From Devosia ginsengisoli (GTDB lineage: Bacteria; Pseudomonadota; Alphaproteobacteria; Rhizobiales; Devosiaceae): DNA of 64,000 nucleotides. Under the pieces are notes generated by a model. The model was not told the DNA's origin and searched no databases. It worked only from the letters and a program-made list of their open reading frames with translations. The DNA is taken from the NCBI RefSeq assembly GCF_007859655.1, contig NZ_CP042304.1, positions 744,001 to 808,000 on the forward strand, in the 5' to 3' direction. Within the stretch, counting starts at the first letter, position 1; the number at the start of each line of letters is the position of its first letter. Positions 26,586 through 35,998 of this stretch are shown piece after piece. The translations under genes were made by a program, and so were the position numbers.

Positions 26586-27505
26586 ATACGCCCGAACAAC
26601 TGTCCGACACCTCCTGCGGCTTCATCGCCCTGGTCGGTGCGCCCAATGCCGGCAAGTCGACCTTGCTGAATTCGCTGGTGGGCACGAAAGTCTCCATCGT
26701 CACTCACAAGGCCCAGACCACGCGCAGCCAGGTGCGCGGCGTGGTCACGCTCGACAAGGCGCAACTGGTCTTCATCGACACTCCAGGCATTTTCGCGCCC
26801 AAGCGCCGGCTCGACCGCGCCATGGTCGATAGCGCCTGGGGCGGGGCAGGGGATGCCGATATCGTCGCCCTGATTGTCGATGTCGACAGGGGGGTGACGC
26901 CCGAGCTCGAAAAGCTGCTGGAAGGCCTCGAAAACGTCAATCATCCGCGCATCCTGATCCTCAACAAGATCGACACGGTCAAGAACGAGGAATTGCTGGC
27001 GCTGTCGGAATCGATCAACGCCAAGCTCCGCTTCGAGGCCACTTTCATGATCTCGGCGCTCAAGGGCTATGGCGTGCAGGACTTCATGGATTGGTGCGTC
27101 AAGCACATCCCGCCCGGCCCCTGGCACTTCCCCGAGGATCACCTGACCGACCTGACCATGGCGATCACGGCGGCCGAAATCACGCGCGAAAAACTGTTTC
27201 TGCGCGTCCATGACGAGATCCCGTACAATTCCACGGTCGAAACCGAGAGCTTCAAGATCCAGAAGGATGGCTCCTACAAGATCGACCAGGTGATCTATCT
27301 CTCGCGCGAGAGCCACAAGAAGATCGTGCTCGGTGCCGGCGGACAGACCATCAAGGCCATCGGTGCGGAATCGCGCAAGGAATTGATGGCCATGTACGAG
27401 GTGCCGATCCACCTGTTCCTGTTCGTGAAAGTTCGCGAAAAGTGGGGCGACGACCCCGAGCGTTACCGCGAAATGGGGCTGGAATACCCGCATGGGAAGA
27501 ATTAG
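26582..27505 (+). CDS. era: GTPase Era
   Basis: Era is a ribosome-assembly GTPase that binds the 3' end of 16S rRNA. The 307-residue protein has G1 GAPNAGKST, G3 DTPG, G4 NKID and a C-terminal KH domain (GQTIKAIGAESRKELMAMYE) followed by VKVREKWGDDPERYREMGLEY. The ATG at 26582 overlaps the rnc stop; a further in-frame ATG at 26564 is less likely. It is the last gene of the acpS-lepB-rnc-era unit before a 297-bp repeat-rich gap. Confidence 0.96.
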   Translation: MNTPEQLSDTSCGFIALVGAPNAGKSTLLNSLVGTKVSIVTHKAQTTRSQVRGVVTLDKAQLVFIDTPGIFAPKRRLDRAMVDSAWGGAGDADIVALIVDVDRGVTPELEKLLEGLENVNHPRILILNKIDTVKNEELLALSESINAKLRFEATFMISALKGYGVQDFMDWCVKHIPPGPWHFPEDHLTDLTMAITAAEITREKLFLRVHDEIPYNSTVETESFKIQKDGSYKIDQVIYLSRESHKKIVLGAGGQTIKAIGAESRKELMAMYEVPIHLFLFVKVREKWGDDPERYREMGLEYPHGKN

Positions 27506-27564
27506 CGCACTACGTGCAACCCCCTCCCTAGCGACGCTACAGCCCTTCGGGCCTAGCTTTGCTA

Positions 27565-27646
27565 CCCTCCCCACAAGGGGGAGGGTGAGATCGAGCTTGT
27601 GGCACGATCCAGCCCAAACCACAGCACCCACCTCCCCCTTGAGGGG
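27565..27646. repeat. Intergenic repeat, CCCTCCCC-AC-AAGGGGGAGGG family
   Basis: The left copy at 27565-27585 is a near-palindrome of CCCTCCCC and AAGGGGGAGGG. A partner with CCTCCCCCTTGAGGGG lies at 27631-27646. The family also occurs as a perfect 36-bp inverted repeat at 61557-61683. Confidence 0.7.
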
Positions 27647-27660
27647 CTTGGAGCCGGCCG

Positions 27661-27735
27661 AAGGCAAGATCGCTCCAGTGGAGCGATCTTAGGCGACAAG
27701 GCCACGAGGGCTATGCCCGAATGGCCGACAAGCAA
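27661..27735. repeat. GATCGCTCC-palindrome repeat, copy 1
   Basis: The 25-base perfect palindrome at 27666-27690 (12-base arms, one central base; core ATCGCTCCAGTGGAGCGAT) is followed by AAGGCCACGAGGGCTATGCC. A second copy with the same flank lies at 51239-51297. Confidence 0.8.
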
Positions 27736-27802
27736 AGCTTGGCGCGTAGCGCCTAGCGGCGCTCGGAGGGGGGTGTGCCTCCGCGTACGCCAAATCCCGT
27801 AA

Positions 27803-28510
27803 ATGGAATGGACCGGTGAAGCCCTGCTGATCGGCGTGCGCCGCCATGGCGAGAGCAGCGTCATTGCCGAAGCCATGGTGGCCGGCCGTGGCCGCCATCT
27901 CGGCCTTGTCCGCGGTGGCCGCTCGACCAAGCTCGCCGCTGCGCTCCAGCCCGGCAATACCGTCCAACTCACCTGGCGGGCGCGGCTGGAAGACCATCTG
28001 GGCACGTTCACGGTCGAATTGCTGCAGGCCCGCGCCGCCGAACTGATTGCCGACCGCACCCGGCTCTATCTCAGCCAGCTCGTCTGCGAACACCTGCGCC
28101 TGCTTCCCGAGCGCGATCCGCATGATCGCCTGCTCGGCATGGCCCTGCGGCTGATCGAAAGCGCGCCCGATGGCGCCGCCCTGGCCCGGTTCGAACTAGC
28201 ACTGCTTGACGATCTCGGCTTCGGCCTCGATCTCAACTCCTGCGCCGTGTCAGGCACGCGTGATGATCTCACCCATGTCTCGCCCAAATCGGGCAGGGCG
28301 GTGTCCCGCGCCGCCGCGGCGCCCTATCTCGACCGCCTGCTGCCGCTGCCGAGCTTCCTCACCGCGAGGGGCAATGCCAGCCCGCATGACATTGAAGACG
28401 CGCTGCGTCTGACGGCACATTTTCTCCAGATTCAGGTCTGGGGGCCGCGCCGTCTCACCGTGCCGGCAATACGCGACACGATTGTCAAGCAACTGTCTGC
28501 GGAACCCTAG
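27803..28510 (+). CDS. recO: DNA repair protein RecO
   Basis: RecO, with RecR, loads RecA on SSB-coated DNA in the RecF pathway. The 235-residue protein has the N-terminal OB-fold (MEWTGEALLIGVRRHGESSV, AMVAGRGRHLGLVRGGRS) and the alpha-helical C-terminal domain with FGLDLNSCAVSGTRDDLTHV and SPKSGRAVSRAAAAPYLDRL. No strong ribosome-binding site precedes the ATG. It ends CCCTAG, and the final TAG overlaps the stop codon of the convergent membrane-protein gene by two bases. Confidence 0.93.
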   Translation: MEWTGEALLIGVRRHGESSVIAEAMVAGRGRHLGLVRGGRSTKLAAALQPGNTVQLTWRARLEDHLGTFTVELLQARAAELIADRTRLYLSQLVCEHLRLLPERDPHDRLLGMALRLIESAPDGAALARFELALLDDLGFGLDLNSCAVSGTRDDLTHVSPKSGRAVSRAAAAPYLDRLLPLPSFLTARGNASPHDIEDALRLTAHFLQIQVWGPRRLTVPAIRDTIVKQLSAEP

Positions 28511-28920
28511 AAGAAGCGGGAGATGACCATGGTTATGACCGTGATCGTCAGCAACCCGGCCGCCGCGCGATGGGCGCCGGCCATCCGTTGATGCAGGGCG
28601 CTTTCGGCGCTATTGCCGCCGGCAAGGGCGCGGCGCGCCGGGCCGACAATGCTGCCCTGGACAGCGCCGGCAATAACGGCGGCCAGGATTCCGAACAGCA
28701 GGATCAGTTCCGACGTGCCCAGGGCGCCACCGCGCCAATAGGCCCAGAGCGCCAGGCCAGTCAGGACCGTCAGCCCCGCCGAACCCATCTGGAAGGGAAA
28801 CAGCCGCTCGGCCGAACTGCCGGCATTCGGGCCGAGATTGGCCAGTGTCGCGGTGGAGCCGGCCCAGAAGACTCCGGCGCTGGCGTGAATCACGATCACG
28901 ACGATCATGAGAGTGTCCAT
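28507..28920 (-). CDS. Four-helix membrane protein of unknown function
   Basis: The 137-residue protein has about four predicted membrane helices (TLMIVVIVIHASAGVFWAG, LTVLTGLALWAYW, LILLFGILAAVIAGAVQGSI, AAAGLLTITVITMVISRFF). GGAGG 5 bases before ATG 28920 decides the start. I do not recognise the family. It lies 63 bp downstream of a MarR-type gene on the same strand, and its own promoter carries a perfect palindrome over the -35 box, so repression by that MarR protein is likely. Many such pairs respond to aromatic or toxic compounds, but nothing here fixes the substrate. Confidence 0.75.
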   Translation of the reverse strand: MDTLMIVVIVIHASAGVFWAGSTATLANLGPNAGSSAERLFPFQMGSAGLTVLTGLALWAYWRGGALGTSELILLFGILAAVIAGAVQGSIVGPARRALAGGNSAESALHQRMAGAHRAAAGLLTITVITMVISRFF

Positions 28921-28945
28921 CAAAACCTCCATTCGATCGGAGCCG

Positions 28946-28981
28946 ATCCTACGCCGGTCAGTTAGATGGGTCAATATATTG
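28946..28981 (-). promoter_or_regulatory. Promoter with palindromic operator, membrane-protein gene
   Basis: On the minus strand TTGACC (28974-28969) is followed after 17 bp by TAGGAT (28951-28946). The 10-bp perfect palindrome CAATATATTG (28972-28981) overlaps the -35 element, a position suited to repression. Confidence 0.45.
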
Positions 28982-28983
28982 GA

Positions 28984-29439
28984 TTACTCAAATGAATTAT
29001 CGGCCGGGGTTTTGGTCAGTTTTGCCAGCAGCGCCTGGAAGGTTTCCAGCTCCGCGGCGGTGAGATTGTTCAGCATGTCCGGTGGCTCGTGGAATTCGGC
29101 GAGCAGGTCATGCATGGTTGTGGCGCCCTGCGCGGTCAGCGCCACCAGCTTGACGCGGCGGTCGGTGGGCGAGGGGCGGCGCTCGGCAAGTCCGGCCTTT
29201 TCCAGCCGGTCCACCACCCAGGTTGCGGTGGACGGGTCGCAGCCCCATTGCCGCGCCAGCGCCCCAATGGCCTTTCCCTCGTCGCGATCCAGCGTGTAGA
29301 GGGCCCGCGAGTCGTTGGGCGTCAGGTTGCGCCGGCCCAGGCTTTCCTGGCGGCCGGCATTTGTCTGCATCAGGATATCGAACATCAGGCGCCACGCCTG
29401 GCGCGCAGCATCATTTCGGGCGGAGGAGGGCGAGTTCAT
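28984..29439 (-). CDS. MarR-family transcriptional regulator
   Basis: The 151-residue winged-HTH protein has the MarR core NLTPNDSRALYTLDRDEGKA, GALARQWGCDPSTATWVVDR and the wing RRPSPTDRRVKLVALTAQG. ATG 29439 is preferred to a GTG at 29451. A 9-bp inverted repeat upstream (29469-29477 with 29500-29508) could be its autoregulatory site. The gene precedes a small membrane-protein gene on the same strand, the probable target, and is divergent from parC. Confidence 0.88.
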   Translation of the reverse strand: MNSPSSARNDAARQAWRLMFDILMQTNAGRQESLGRRNLTPNDSRALYTLDRDEGKAIGALARQWGCDPSTATWVVDRLEKAGLAERRPSPTDRRVKLVALTAQGATTMHDLLAEFHEPPDMLNNLTAAELETFQALLAKLTKTPADNSFE

Positions 29440-29468
29440 GCCAATAGTCACCAGACGGAATTTTGCTC

Positions 29469-29508
29469 TTTGGTCCTGTCATATACTTTGATGGATCGAA
29501 GGACCAAA
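29469..29508. promoter_or_regulatory. Inverted repeat between marR-type gene and parC
   Basis: TTTGGTCCT (29469-29477) and AGGACCAAA (29500-29508) are exact complements 22 bp apart, 30 bp upstream of the MarR start. It is a candidate operator for the MarR protein. Confidence 0.4.
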
Positions 29509-29640
29509 TGTTCGCCCATCCGTCCCAAGGAAAATGGCAGTGTAGTGCGCCATAACCCGTGCAAAACCGCGTGTTTGCGCACAAAGCCGGCCTCGCCCGC
29601 TATACTGCTTTCCTGATTCGTTCCCCCGGAATGCCTGCCT

Positions 29641-31911
29641 ATGTCTGATAGCGATACCCTCCCGCCTGCCGACGACCAGCGCGTCGTCGACCTGAAGCAG
29701 GCCCTTGAGGAGCGGTACCTCTCCTACGCTCTCTCCACCATCACCCAGCGGGCGCTGCCCGATGCGCGTGACGGGCTCAAGCCCGTGCATCGCCGCATCA
29801 TTCATGCCATGCGCCTGCTCAAGCTGGCGCCGAACGAGGGCTACAAGAAATCCGCCCGTATCGTCGGCGACGTGATCGGCAAATTCCATCCGCATGGCGA
29901 CCAGTCGATCTATGACGCGCTGGTGCGCCTGGCGCAGGATTTTGCCCAGCGCTATCCGCTGGTCGATGGGCAGGGCAATTTCGGCAATATCGACGGCGAT
30001 AGCGCCGCGGCCATGCGCTATACCGAAAGCCGCATGACCGACATCGCCATGCGCCTGCTCGAGGGGATCGGCGAAAACGCCATCGACTTCAAGCCGACCT
30101 ATGACGGCGAGGACGAAGAGCCCGTCGTCCTGCCATCGAACTTCCCGAACCTGCTGGCCAATGGCTCGACCGGCATTGCCGTGGGCATGGCGACCTCGAT
30201 TCCGCCGCACAATGTGTCCGAGCTGTGCGATGCCGCTTTGCATCTTATCAATGTCAATCCAGCGGCTTCCGCCCACGACCTGACTCAGTTCGTGAAGGGG
30301 CCCGACTTCCCCACCGGGGGCATCCTGGTCGAGTCGCCATCGTCCATCGCCCAGTCCTACGAGACCGGCCGCGGCTCGTTCCGCCTGCGCGCCAAGTGGC
30401 AAGTGGAAGAAACCGGCCGCGGCGTCTATCTCATCGTCGTCACCGAAATTCCCTATGGCGTGCAGAAGTCGCGGCTGGTCGAAAAGATCGCCGAATTGCT
30501 GCTGGCCAAGAAGCTGCCTCTGCTCAAGGACGTGCGCGACGAAAGCTCTGACGATATCCGCCTGGTGCTCGAACCGCGTGCCCGCACCGTCGATGCGGTC
30601 ATCCTGATGGAGCAGTTGTTCAAGACCACTGATCTCGAAACCCGCTTCCCACTCAACCTCAACGTGCTCGACAAGGGCGCCGTGCCCAAGGTGATGGGGC
30701 TGGCCCAGGTGCTCAAGGCCTGGCTCGAGCATCGCAAGGAAGTGCTGGTCCGCCGCTCGACCCATCGCCTGGAACAGATCGCCCACCGGCTCGAAGTGCT
30801 GGCCGGCTATATCATCGCCTATCTCAACCTCGACGAGGTGATCCGCATCATCCGCGAGGAGGACGATGCCAAGGCCTCGCTGATGGCGACATTCGAACTG
30901 ACTGACGTGCAGGCCGAAGCCATCCTCAACATGCGGTTGCGCTCCCTGCGCAAGCTCGAGGAAATCGAGCTGCGCAAGGAGCATGCCGACCTGACCGAGG
31001 AAAAGGCGCATCTCGAAGGCCTTTTGGCCTCCGACAAGCGGCAATGGGGCAATATCAGCAAAGAAATCGAGGCGCTGAAAAAGGCCTATCCGCTCACCAA
31101 TGCCGATGGCACGCCCCATGCGCTGGGCGCCCGCCGCACCATTCTGGGCGATACGCCGACCGCCGACCTGGCCGAAGTCACCGAGGCCTTTATCGAGCGC
31201 GAGCCGATCACCGTCATCCTCTCCGAAAAGGGCTGGATTCGCGCGCCGCGCGGCCATGGCACCGATGTCAACGACGAGCGCGGCTTCAAGAGCGGCGACC
31301 GGCTCAAGATCGCCATCAAATGCGAGACCACCGACAAGCTGCTGATGCTCACCACCGGCGGCAAGGTCTATACTTTGGCCGGCGACAAGCTGCCGGGCGG
31401 GCGCGGGCAGGGCGAGCCGGTTCGCATCATGGTAGATATCGAAGAGGGGCAGGATATCGTCGATATCTTCGTCTATCGCCCCGGCCAGAAGCGCATCGTC
31501 GCCTCGTCTGCGGGCTATGGCTTTATCGTCGGCGAGGACGAGATGATCGCCAATACCCGCAAGGGCAAGCAGATCCTCAATGTCGGCGCGCCGGACGAGG
31601 CGGCCCTGCTGGTGCCTGTGGCCGGTGACCGGGTTGCCGTTATCGGGCAAAACCGCAAGCTGCTGGTCTTCCCGCTGAGCCAACTGGCCGAGATGAGCCG
31701 CGGCAAGGGCGTGCGCCTGCAGCGCTACAAGGATGGCGGCATTTCCGACCTTAGGACTTTCTGGGCCGCCGATGGGCTGACCTGGATGGATTCGTCGGGC
31801 CGGACCTATACCAAGCCTACCGAGGAACTGACCGACTGGCTTGGTGACCGTGCCGCCGCCGGCCGCCAGCCGCCCAACGGTTTCCCGCGCAACAACAAGT
31901 TCGTCGGATGA
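29641..31911 (+). CDS. parC: DNA topoisomerase IV subunit A
   Basis: ParC is the DNA-breakage subunit of topoisomerase IV, which decatenates daughter chromosomes. The 756-residue protein shows [52 protein letters not shown] and the active-site Tyr 127 in [10 protein letters not shown]. The C-terminal part has degenerate beta-pinwheel repeats without the GyrA box and is shorter than in GyrA, which supports ParC over GyrA. The start is ATG 29641 with GGAATGCC upstream. It overlaps the next small gene by an ATGA junction. Confidence 0.94.
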   Translation: MSDSDTLPPADDQRVVDLKQALEERYLSYALSTITQRALPDARDGLKPVHRRIIHAMRLLKLAPNEGYKKSARIVGDVIGKFHPHGDQSIYDALVRLAQDFAQRYPLVDGQGNFGNIDGDSAAAMRYTESRMTDIAMRLLEGIGENAIDFKPTYDGEDEEPVVLPSNFPNLLANGSTGIAVGMATSIPPHNVSELCDAALHLINVNPAASAHDLTQFVKGPDFPTGGILVESPSSIAQSYETGRGSFRLRAKWQVEETGRGVYLIVVTEIPYGVQKSRLVEKIAELLLAKKLPLLKDVRDESSDDIRLVLEPRARTVDAVILMEQLFKTTDLETRFPLNLNVLDKGAVPKVMGLAQVLKAWLEHRKEVLVRRSTHRLEQIAHRLEVLAGYIIAYLNLDEVIRIIREEDDAKASLMATFELTDVQAEAILNMRLRSLRKLEEIELRKEHADLTEEKAHLEGLLASDKRQWGNISKEIEALKKAYPLTNADGTPHALGARRTILGDTPTADLAEVTEAFIEREPITVILSEKGWIRAPRGHGTDVNDERGFKSGDRLKIAIKCETTDKLLMLTTGGKVYTLAGDKLPGGRGQGEPVRIMVDIEEGQDIVDIFVYRPGQKRIVASSAGYGFIVGEDEMIANTRKGKQILNVGAPDEAALLVPVAGDRVAVIGQNRKLLVFPLSQLAEMSRGKGVRLQRYKDGGISDLRTFWAADGLTWMDSSGRTYTKPTEELTDWLGDRAAAGRQPPNGFPRNNKFVG

Positions 31912-32222
31912 TCCGCCACTGCGTCTTCGTCAAGTTCCGCAGCGATGTCGGCGCCGACGAGCGCGCCGCAATCTATGCCGGGCTCGGCGCCCTGGTGGGG
32001 CAGATCGAGGGCCTGCTCGCCTTCGATTTCGGCCCCAATAGTTCGCCCGAGGGGCGCAGCCAGGGCTTCAATGACGGGTTCATCATGGATTTCGCCGATG
32101 AAGCCGCATGTGACCGCTACCTGCCGCATCCGGCCCACAAGGCAGCGGGCAGCCGGCTGGTGGCGGCGCTGGAAGGCGGCCGGGACGGGCTGATCGTGTT
32201 CGATTTGAAGGTGGGGGCTTAG
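31908..32222 (+). CDS. Dabb-family (stress-responsive alpha/beta barrel) protein
   Basis: The 104-residue protein is one Dabb domain, a ferredoxin-like fold that dimerises. It starts [20 protein letters not shown] and has [20 protein letters not shown] and [10 protein letters not shown], the latter resembling the conserved YxxHPxH segment. Members include small aromatic-processing enzymes and proteins of no known activity, so a reaction cannot be named. Its ATG overlaps the parC stop, implying coupled translation. A 130-bp repeat follows its stop codon. Confidence 0.85.
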   Translation: MIRHCVFVKFRSDVGADERAAIYAGLGALVGQIEGLLAFDFGPNSSPEGRSQGFNDGFIMDFADEAACDRYLPHPAHKAAGSRLVAALEGGRDGLIVFDLKVGA

Positions 32223-32350
32223 TGCCACGCCCTCGTGGTTCGAGGCGCTGAAGAAGCGCACCTCACCATGAGGGCTACTTCTGGCTTGGTGTATCAGTAG
32301 CCCTCATGGTGAGGTGCGAGCCCTTGCGAGCCTCGAACCACGAGGGCGTG
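32222..32350. repeat. Long intergenic inverted repeat, copy B of three
   Basis: It is nearly identical to copy A (20054-20185) and copy C (35999-36128) in both arms. The central 25 bases differ. It starts inside the stop codon of the Dabb gene and ends 8 bp before the stop of the convergent EEP gene. Confidence 0.9.
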
Positions 32351-32357
32351 CCCCCGA

Positions 32358-33347
32358 TCACTCCACCGAAAACGTGAACACCACCGGCAGGTGATCGCTC
32401 GCGGTTTTCTGGCCGGCATGCAGGTCGTGCACCACGACGCCACCGCGTGTCATCACATGGTCCAGCGGCAGGAACGGGATCGTGTCGCGCCAGGCGCCGA
32501 AATAGAACCAGCTCAGTGGGTAGGTCACGAGGTTCACGGTCTCGCGGGTAAACCCGTTGCGGGCCACGAAGTCGCGCAGCGAATAAGACCACGGGGTCGA
32601 GTTGAAATCCCCCGCCAGGATCATCGGTCCCTCGATCTTGTCCACCACCTCGGACAGCGCGTCGAGCTGCTCATGCTGGCGCGCGACGGGGATCGGCCAG
32701 TCCATATGGGTGGTGATGACCGAGAAGGTCTTGCCATCCTCGGTCTGGAAATCGGCGAGGATATGCGCGGTGCGGGTCGTGCCATAGGCATTGTTGGGGC
32801 AGGCCCCGTCATCCACCTGCGCGAAGGGAAGGCGGGAATAGAGCCCCAGATTGGCCCGCTTGCCGCCGCGGCAGCGCACGAAGAACGGGTAATCCGCCAG
32901 TAGCAGGGGATGCAGGTCCGTCGCCTGTTCGCCGAAATATTCCTGCAGCACGATGATATCGGGGTCTTCGGCCCTGATCGCGGCGATGACCTTTTCCATC
33001 TCGTAATTCATGCCGAACAGATTATGCGTCATCATGGTGACGGTGCCGCTTGCGGGCGCCGTCGGCCGGGCCTGCTGCGAGCCGATGAATTCGGGCAGCA
33101 TCACATTGGCCGATGCGGCCAGCCCGACCAGAACCACGATGACCGCAACGCTGCGCAGCGTGCCGCGCAGCAGCACGGCGACGATAACGAGACCGAGCAG
33201 CGTGCCCGGCAGTAGGAAGATCTGCGCATGGTTCAGCAGGTCGAGTTCTGGCACGGCAAAGCCGAACAGTGCGAGGATGGCGAGCATGGCCACGCCAAGC
33301 GCGCCCAGCACGAGACCAAGCCGGATCAGCTTAAACAACAAAGACAT
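32358..33347 (-). CDS. Membrane-anchored endonuclease/exonuclease/phosphatase family protein
   Basis: The 329-residue protein begins with about three membrane helices (residues 5-85) and then has a C-terminal EEP domain facing the periplasm or cytoplasm. Catalytic motifs are present: MTHNLFGMN, IIVLQEYFG with the metal-binding Glu, THMDWP, LAGDFNSTPWS with the Asp/Asn pair and the terminal SDHLPVVFTF with the catalytic His. The protein could act on phosphodiesters or phosphoinositide-like substrates; sequence does not distinguish these. ATG 33347 is chosen because it begins the first helix directly. Confidence 0.85.
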   Translation of the reverse strand: MSLLFKLIRLGLVLGALGVAMLAILALFGFAVPELDLLNHAQIFLLPGTLLGLVIVAVLLRGTLRSVAVIVVLVGLAASANVMLPEFIGSQQARPTAPASGTVTMMTHNLFGMNYEMEKVIAAIRAEDPDIIVLQEYFGEQATDLHPLLLADYPFFVRCRGGKRANLGLYSRLPFAQVDDGACPNNAYGTTRTAHILADFQTEDGKTFSVITTHMDWPIPVARQHEQLDALSEVVDKIEGPMILAGDFNSTPWSYSLRDFVARNGFTRETVNLVTYPLSWFYFGAWRDTIPFLPLDHVMTRGGVVVHDLHAGQKTASDHLPVVFTFSVE

Positions 33348-33467
33348 GGCAGGTCCGGCAGGTGGGCATGAGGGGCGATGTCGCCGAGACATATGGCGCA
33401 AGCAAGGCCGGGGCAACGAAAAAGGGCGACCCGGGGGCCGCCCTTTGCAGCAGGATTGCGGGCTTGC

Positions 33468-34493
33468 TTACGCGCCGAACAGGTTCGACGACAGCAGGCC
33501 GAACAGCGTCGCCAGCGAGCGCACCACTTCCACCGGCACATTGGTACCGACGAACTGGCCCGAGGCATCGACCTGCGACGGGGTTTCGGTGAGCACGCCA
33601 TCGATATCGATGGTGACGTGCTTGGATTCCTTCATGATGATCTGCGCGGTAATGCCGTCGGCCGCCGCGAACAGGTCGCTATTGGCATCGCCCACGACGA
33701 ACAAGGCATCGTCGCTGGCGGCACCGGCAGTGGGCAGGGTGAGCGTCAGGTCATACTGGGTCTGGGCATCGACACCGGGCGAGTCGGTCCAGGGCATGTT
33801 GCCCTTGAGCACATATTCCTTTTCGGCGCAGCTCGCCTTGAGGTCGAGGAACCAGCTTTCGGTCTGGTAGGCGAACACCATATTGCCCGACCAGGTGCAG
33901 CCCGTATCGGACGGCAGGCCGGCCGAGGGGATGAAGAGGCGCGTCAGGTCGACCGTATCGACGCGGTCATCGATGACCGACCCGCCGGAATTCTGGCCGA
34001 GATTGGCCATGATCGAATCCTTGAGCGCCGAGGCGCCGCTGGAGGTGACTTCCGGCTTGAGGTTCATCGAGCCGGCAAAGGCGCCGGCCGAGGGCGCGAC
34101 CTTGCCGAGGGCCAGGTAGTTGACCGCCATGCCGGAGCCATCGGTATAGCCATCGGCATTGACCGTGTAGCCGCCCGAATACTGGGTGCGCGGCAGCAAT
34201 TGCTGGTTGGCCGGATTGACGATCGAGCCGCTGCCGGCCACGGCACAGGCCTTGTCCGAGCGCACGACGAGGAACTGGGTATAGCCAGCCGAGCAGGTCA
34301 GCTCGAGCTGGGTCTTGACCTGGGCATCGCCGATGGTGACGGCGAAAACGTCCTTGCGGGACGGGTCCTTGAGCGAGGGCATGGTCGCCCCGGCGGTGAA
34401 ATCGACATTGGGCGGCACGGCGGCCTGCGCAAAGGCGGTGGCCGGCAGGGCGGCCAGCAGGAGGGACGCGAGGTAGATGCTTCTGATCTTCAA
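33468..34493 (-). CDS. Secreted protein of unknown function (TTG start)
   Basis: The 341-residue protein has a clear signal peptide (KIRSIYLASLLLAALPATAFA-QA) if translation starts at TTG 34493. That TTG has GGAG 9 bases upstream and no ATG or GTG is suitably placed. The mature part has four cysteines in pairs (LTCSAG, KACAVAG, GCTWSG, ASCAEK), suggesting disulfides in the periplasm, and a tail rich in hydrophobic residues (SLATLFGLLSSNLFGA). I do not recognise a family. It is monocistronic, 151 bp from bpt on the same strand and 120 bp from the EEP gene. Confidence 0.7.
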   Translation of the reverse strand: MKIRSIYLASLLLAALPATAFAQAAVPPNVDFTAGATMPSLKDPSRKDVFAVTIGDAQVKTQLELTCSAGYTQFLVVRSDKACAVAGSGSIVNPANQQLLPRTQYSGGYTVNADGYTDGSGMAVNYLALGKVAPSAGAFAGSMNLKPEVTSSGASALKDSIMANLGQNSGGSVIDDRVDTVDLTRLFIPSAGLPSDTGCTWSGNMVFAYQTESWFLDLKASCAEKEYVLKGNMPWTDSPGVDAQTQYDLTLTLPTAGAASDDALFVVGDANSDLFAAADGITAQIIMKESKHVTIDIDGVLTETPSQVDASGQFVGTNVPVEVVRSLATLFGLLSSNLFGA

Positions 34494-34644
34494 CGAGGTT
34501 CTCCATGGACAAAGGATGGAAGAAGAGGGCGCCCCGTTTCCCATCGGTCCACAGCCGCCCGCGCTGATCACTGTCAGTAAACGGCTGAACGATAGCTGAC
34601 GGTCTGCGTCAGAAACAATTCAGCTTCGAAGTAACGTGATAGTC

Positions 34645-35373
34645 TTAGTCGAGCGAACACCAGCCCAGCGTGCCCCGCTGGACTTCCAGAGGCTTGTACA
34701 AAGCCTTGTAGGCCATCTTCGGCGAATCCTTGACCCAATAGCCGAGATAGACGTAGCGCAAGCCCGCCGAGCGGACCTGCGCGATATGGTCGAGGATGAG
34801 GTAAGTCCCCAGGCTGCGCGAGGCGAGGTCGGGGTCAAAGAAGGAATAGACCATGGAGAGCCCGTCGGGCATCACATCGGTCAGGGCCACCGCCACCAGG
34901 GTCTGGTCGGGGTGGTTGCGCAGGCGGTATTCGACCAGCACGGACTGCACCGGCGTATCCTCGACCATATATTCGTAGTCGACGAAGCTCATCTGGTTCA
35001 TGCCGCCACCGGCATGACGCGATTCCAGATAGCGCTTGAACAGCTCGTATTGCTCGCTGGTCGCCGTGATGGGCCGCACTTCGACCGACAGGTCGTCATT
35101 GTGGCGCAGCACGCGGCGGAAGCGGCTCGACGCCACGAAGTCATTGGCGACGATGCGCACCGACTGGCAGGCATTGCAGCCTTCGCAGGCCGGCCGGTAG
35201 ATCAGGTTCTGGCTGCGGCGGAAGCCGTTCTCGCTCAGCAGGTGGTGCAGGTTCGCCGCGCGCCGCCCCGTCAAATGGGTAAACAGCTTCCGCTCCTGCT
35301 TGCCCGGCAGGTAGGGGCACGGCATGGCCGCGGTCAGGAAGAGCTGCGTGGTTTCCGGCGTCTGGTCGGTCAT
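34645..35373 (-). CDS. bpt: Aspartate/glutamate leucyltransferase (arginyltransferase family)
   Basis: Bpt attaches leucine to proteins with N-terminal Asp or Glu, marking them for ClpS-ClpAP degradation in the N-degron pathway. The 242-residue protein has PCPYLPGKQERKLFTHL, RPACEGCNACQSVRI with the conserved Cys cluster, YFD-type SMVYSFFDPDLASRSLGTY and GYWVKDSPKMAYKALYKP. Length and motifs match bacterial Bpt. In Hyphomicrobiales bpt lies beside an RDD protein and hemB, as here. Confidence 0.93.
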   Translation of the reverse strand: MTDQTPETTQLFLTAAMPCPYLPGKQERKLFTHLTGRRAANLHHLLSENGFRRSQNLIYRPACEGCNACQSVRIVANDFVASSRFRRVLRHNDDLSVEVRPITATSEQYELFKRYLESRHAGGGMNQMSFVDYEYMVEDTPVQSVLVEYRLRNHPDQTLVAVALTDVMPDGLSMVYSFFDPDLASRSLGTYLILDHIAQVRSAGLRYVYLGYWVKDSPKMAYKALYKPLEVQRGTLGWCSLD

Positions 35374-35432
35374 TCATGACCCTTGAGTGCAATCAGGAGA
35401 ATGTACTCCCGCGCCTCAGACCCGGCAATGAC

Positions 35433-35945
35433 TCAATATGCGCTGCTGGCCTGCGGCGAACGCGCCTGCCGCCAATGGCGCACCATGGGCGAGCGCCGCA
35501 CCATCAATGTGCCGGTGATCAGGTCGTGGATCATCTGCCGGCGCGGCGTGAACAGCGCGAAGAGCAGCGACAGCGGCCAGGAAATCCAGGTGGTCAGCCA
35601 GAAGACGGCGGCATGGATGATGGCCATCCACCCGTCGAGCGGCTGGCCACGCGTCGGGGTCAGCACGATATCCATCATCTGCATGCCCATGGTGGCGCGC
35701 CGGGGCGAGCCGAGCGTCGCGCCATAATAGAGCACGATAGTGGCCGGAACCACGAAGATCAGCGCCAGCCAGGCCAGGCCAAAGGTCAGGAAGCCGGCGA
35801 TCAACCCGACAAAGGCAAAGGCCAGAATCATCAGCCCCATGACAAAGAGGTCGATGAAGAAAGCCAGCACGCGGCGGGTCAGCACGCCCTCGAACAGTTC
35901 GGGGGCCGTGGCGGGATCGGGCAGGGTGGTCTGGTTCTGGTTCAT
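35433..35945 (-). CDS. RDD-family membrane protein
   Basis: The 170-residue inner-membrane protein has an RDD domain with three hydrophobic segments: RRVLAFFIDLFVMGLMILAF, FLTFGLAWLALIFVVPATI and a C-terminal helix around WISWPLSLLFALF. The signature Arg and Asp are in RRVLAFFID and the later RRQMIHDLITGT. It is probably a small transporter or membrane accessory, with no substrate known. The ATG at 35945 has a weak ribosome site, and extensions further upstream run into the 130-bp repeat, so I reject them. It is conserved in position between bpt and hemB. Confidence 0.85.
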   Translation of the reverse strand: MNQNQTTLPDPATAPELFEGVLTRRVLAFFIDLFVMGLMILAFAFVGLIAGFLTFGLAWLALIFVVPATIVLYYGATLGSPRRATMGMQMMDIVLTPTRGQPLDGWMAIIHAAVFWLTTWISWPLSLLFALFTPRRQMIHDLITGTLMVRRSPMVRHWRQARSPQASSAY

Positions 35946-35998
35946 GAGCAGAACATTGTCACCAATGGGGCAGGGTGCAAGGGGAAGGATGTAAAATC

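Noticed and set aside
29479..31683. 734-codon open frame on the minus strand
   Set aside because: Antisense to parC, with no domain; shadow of the codon bias.
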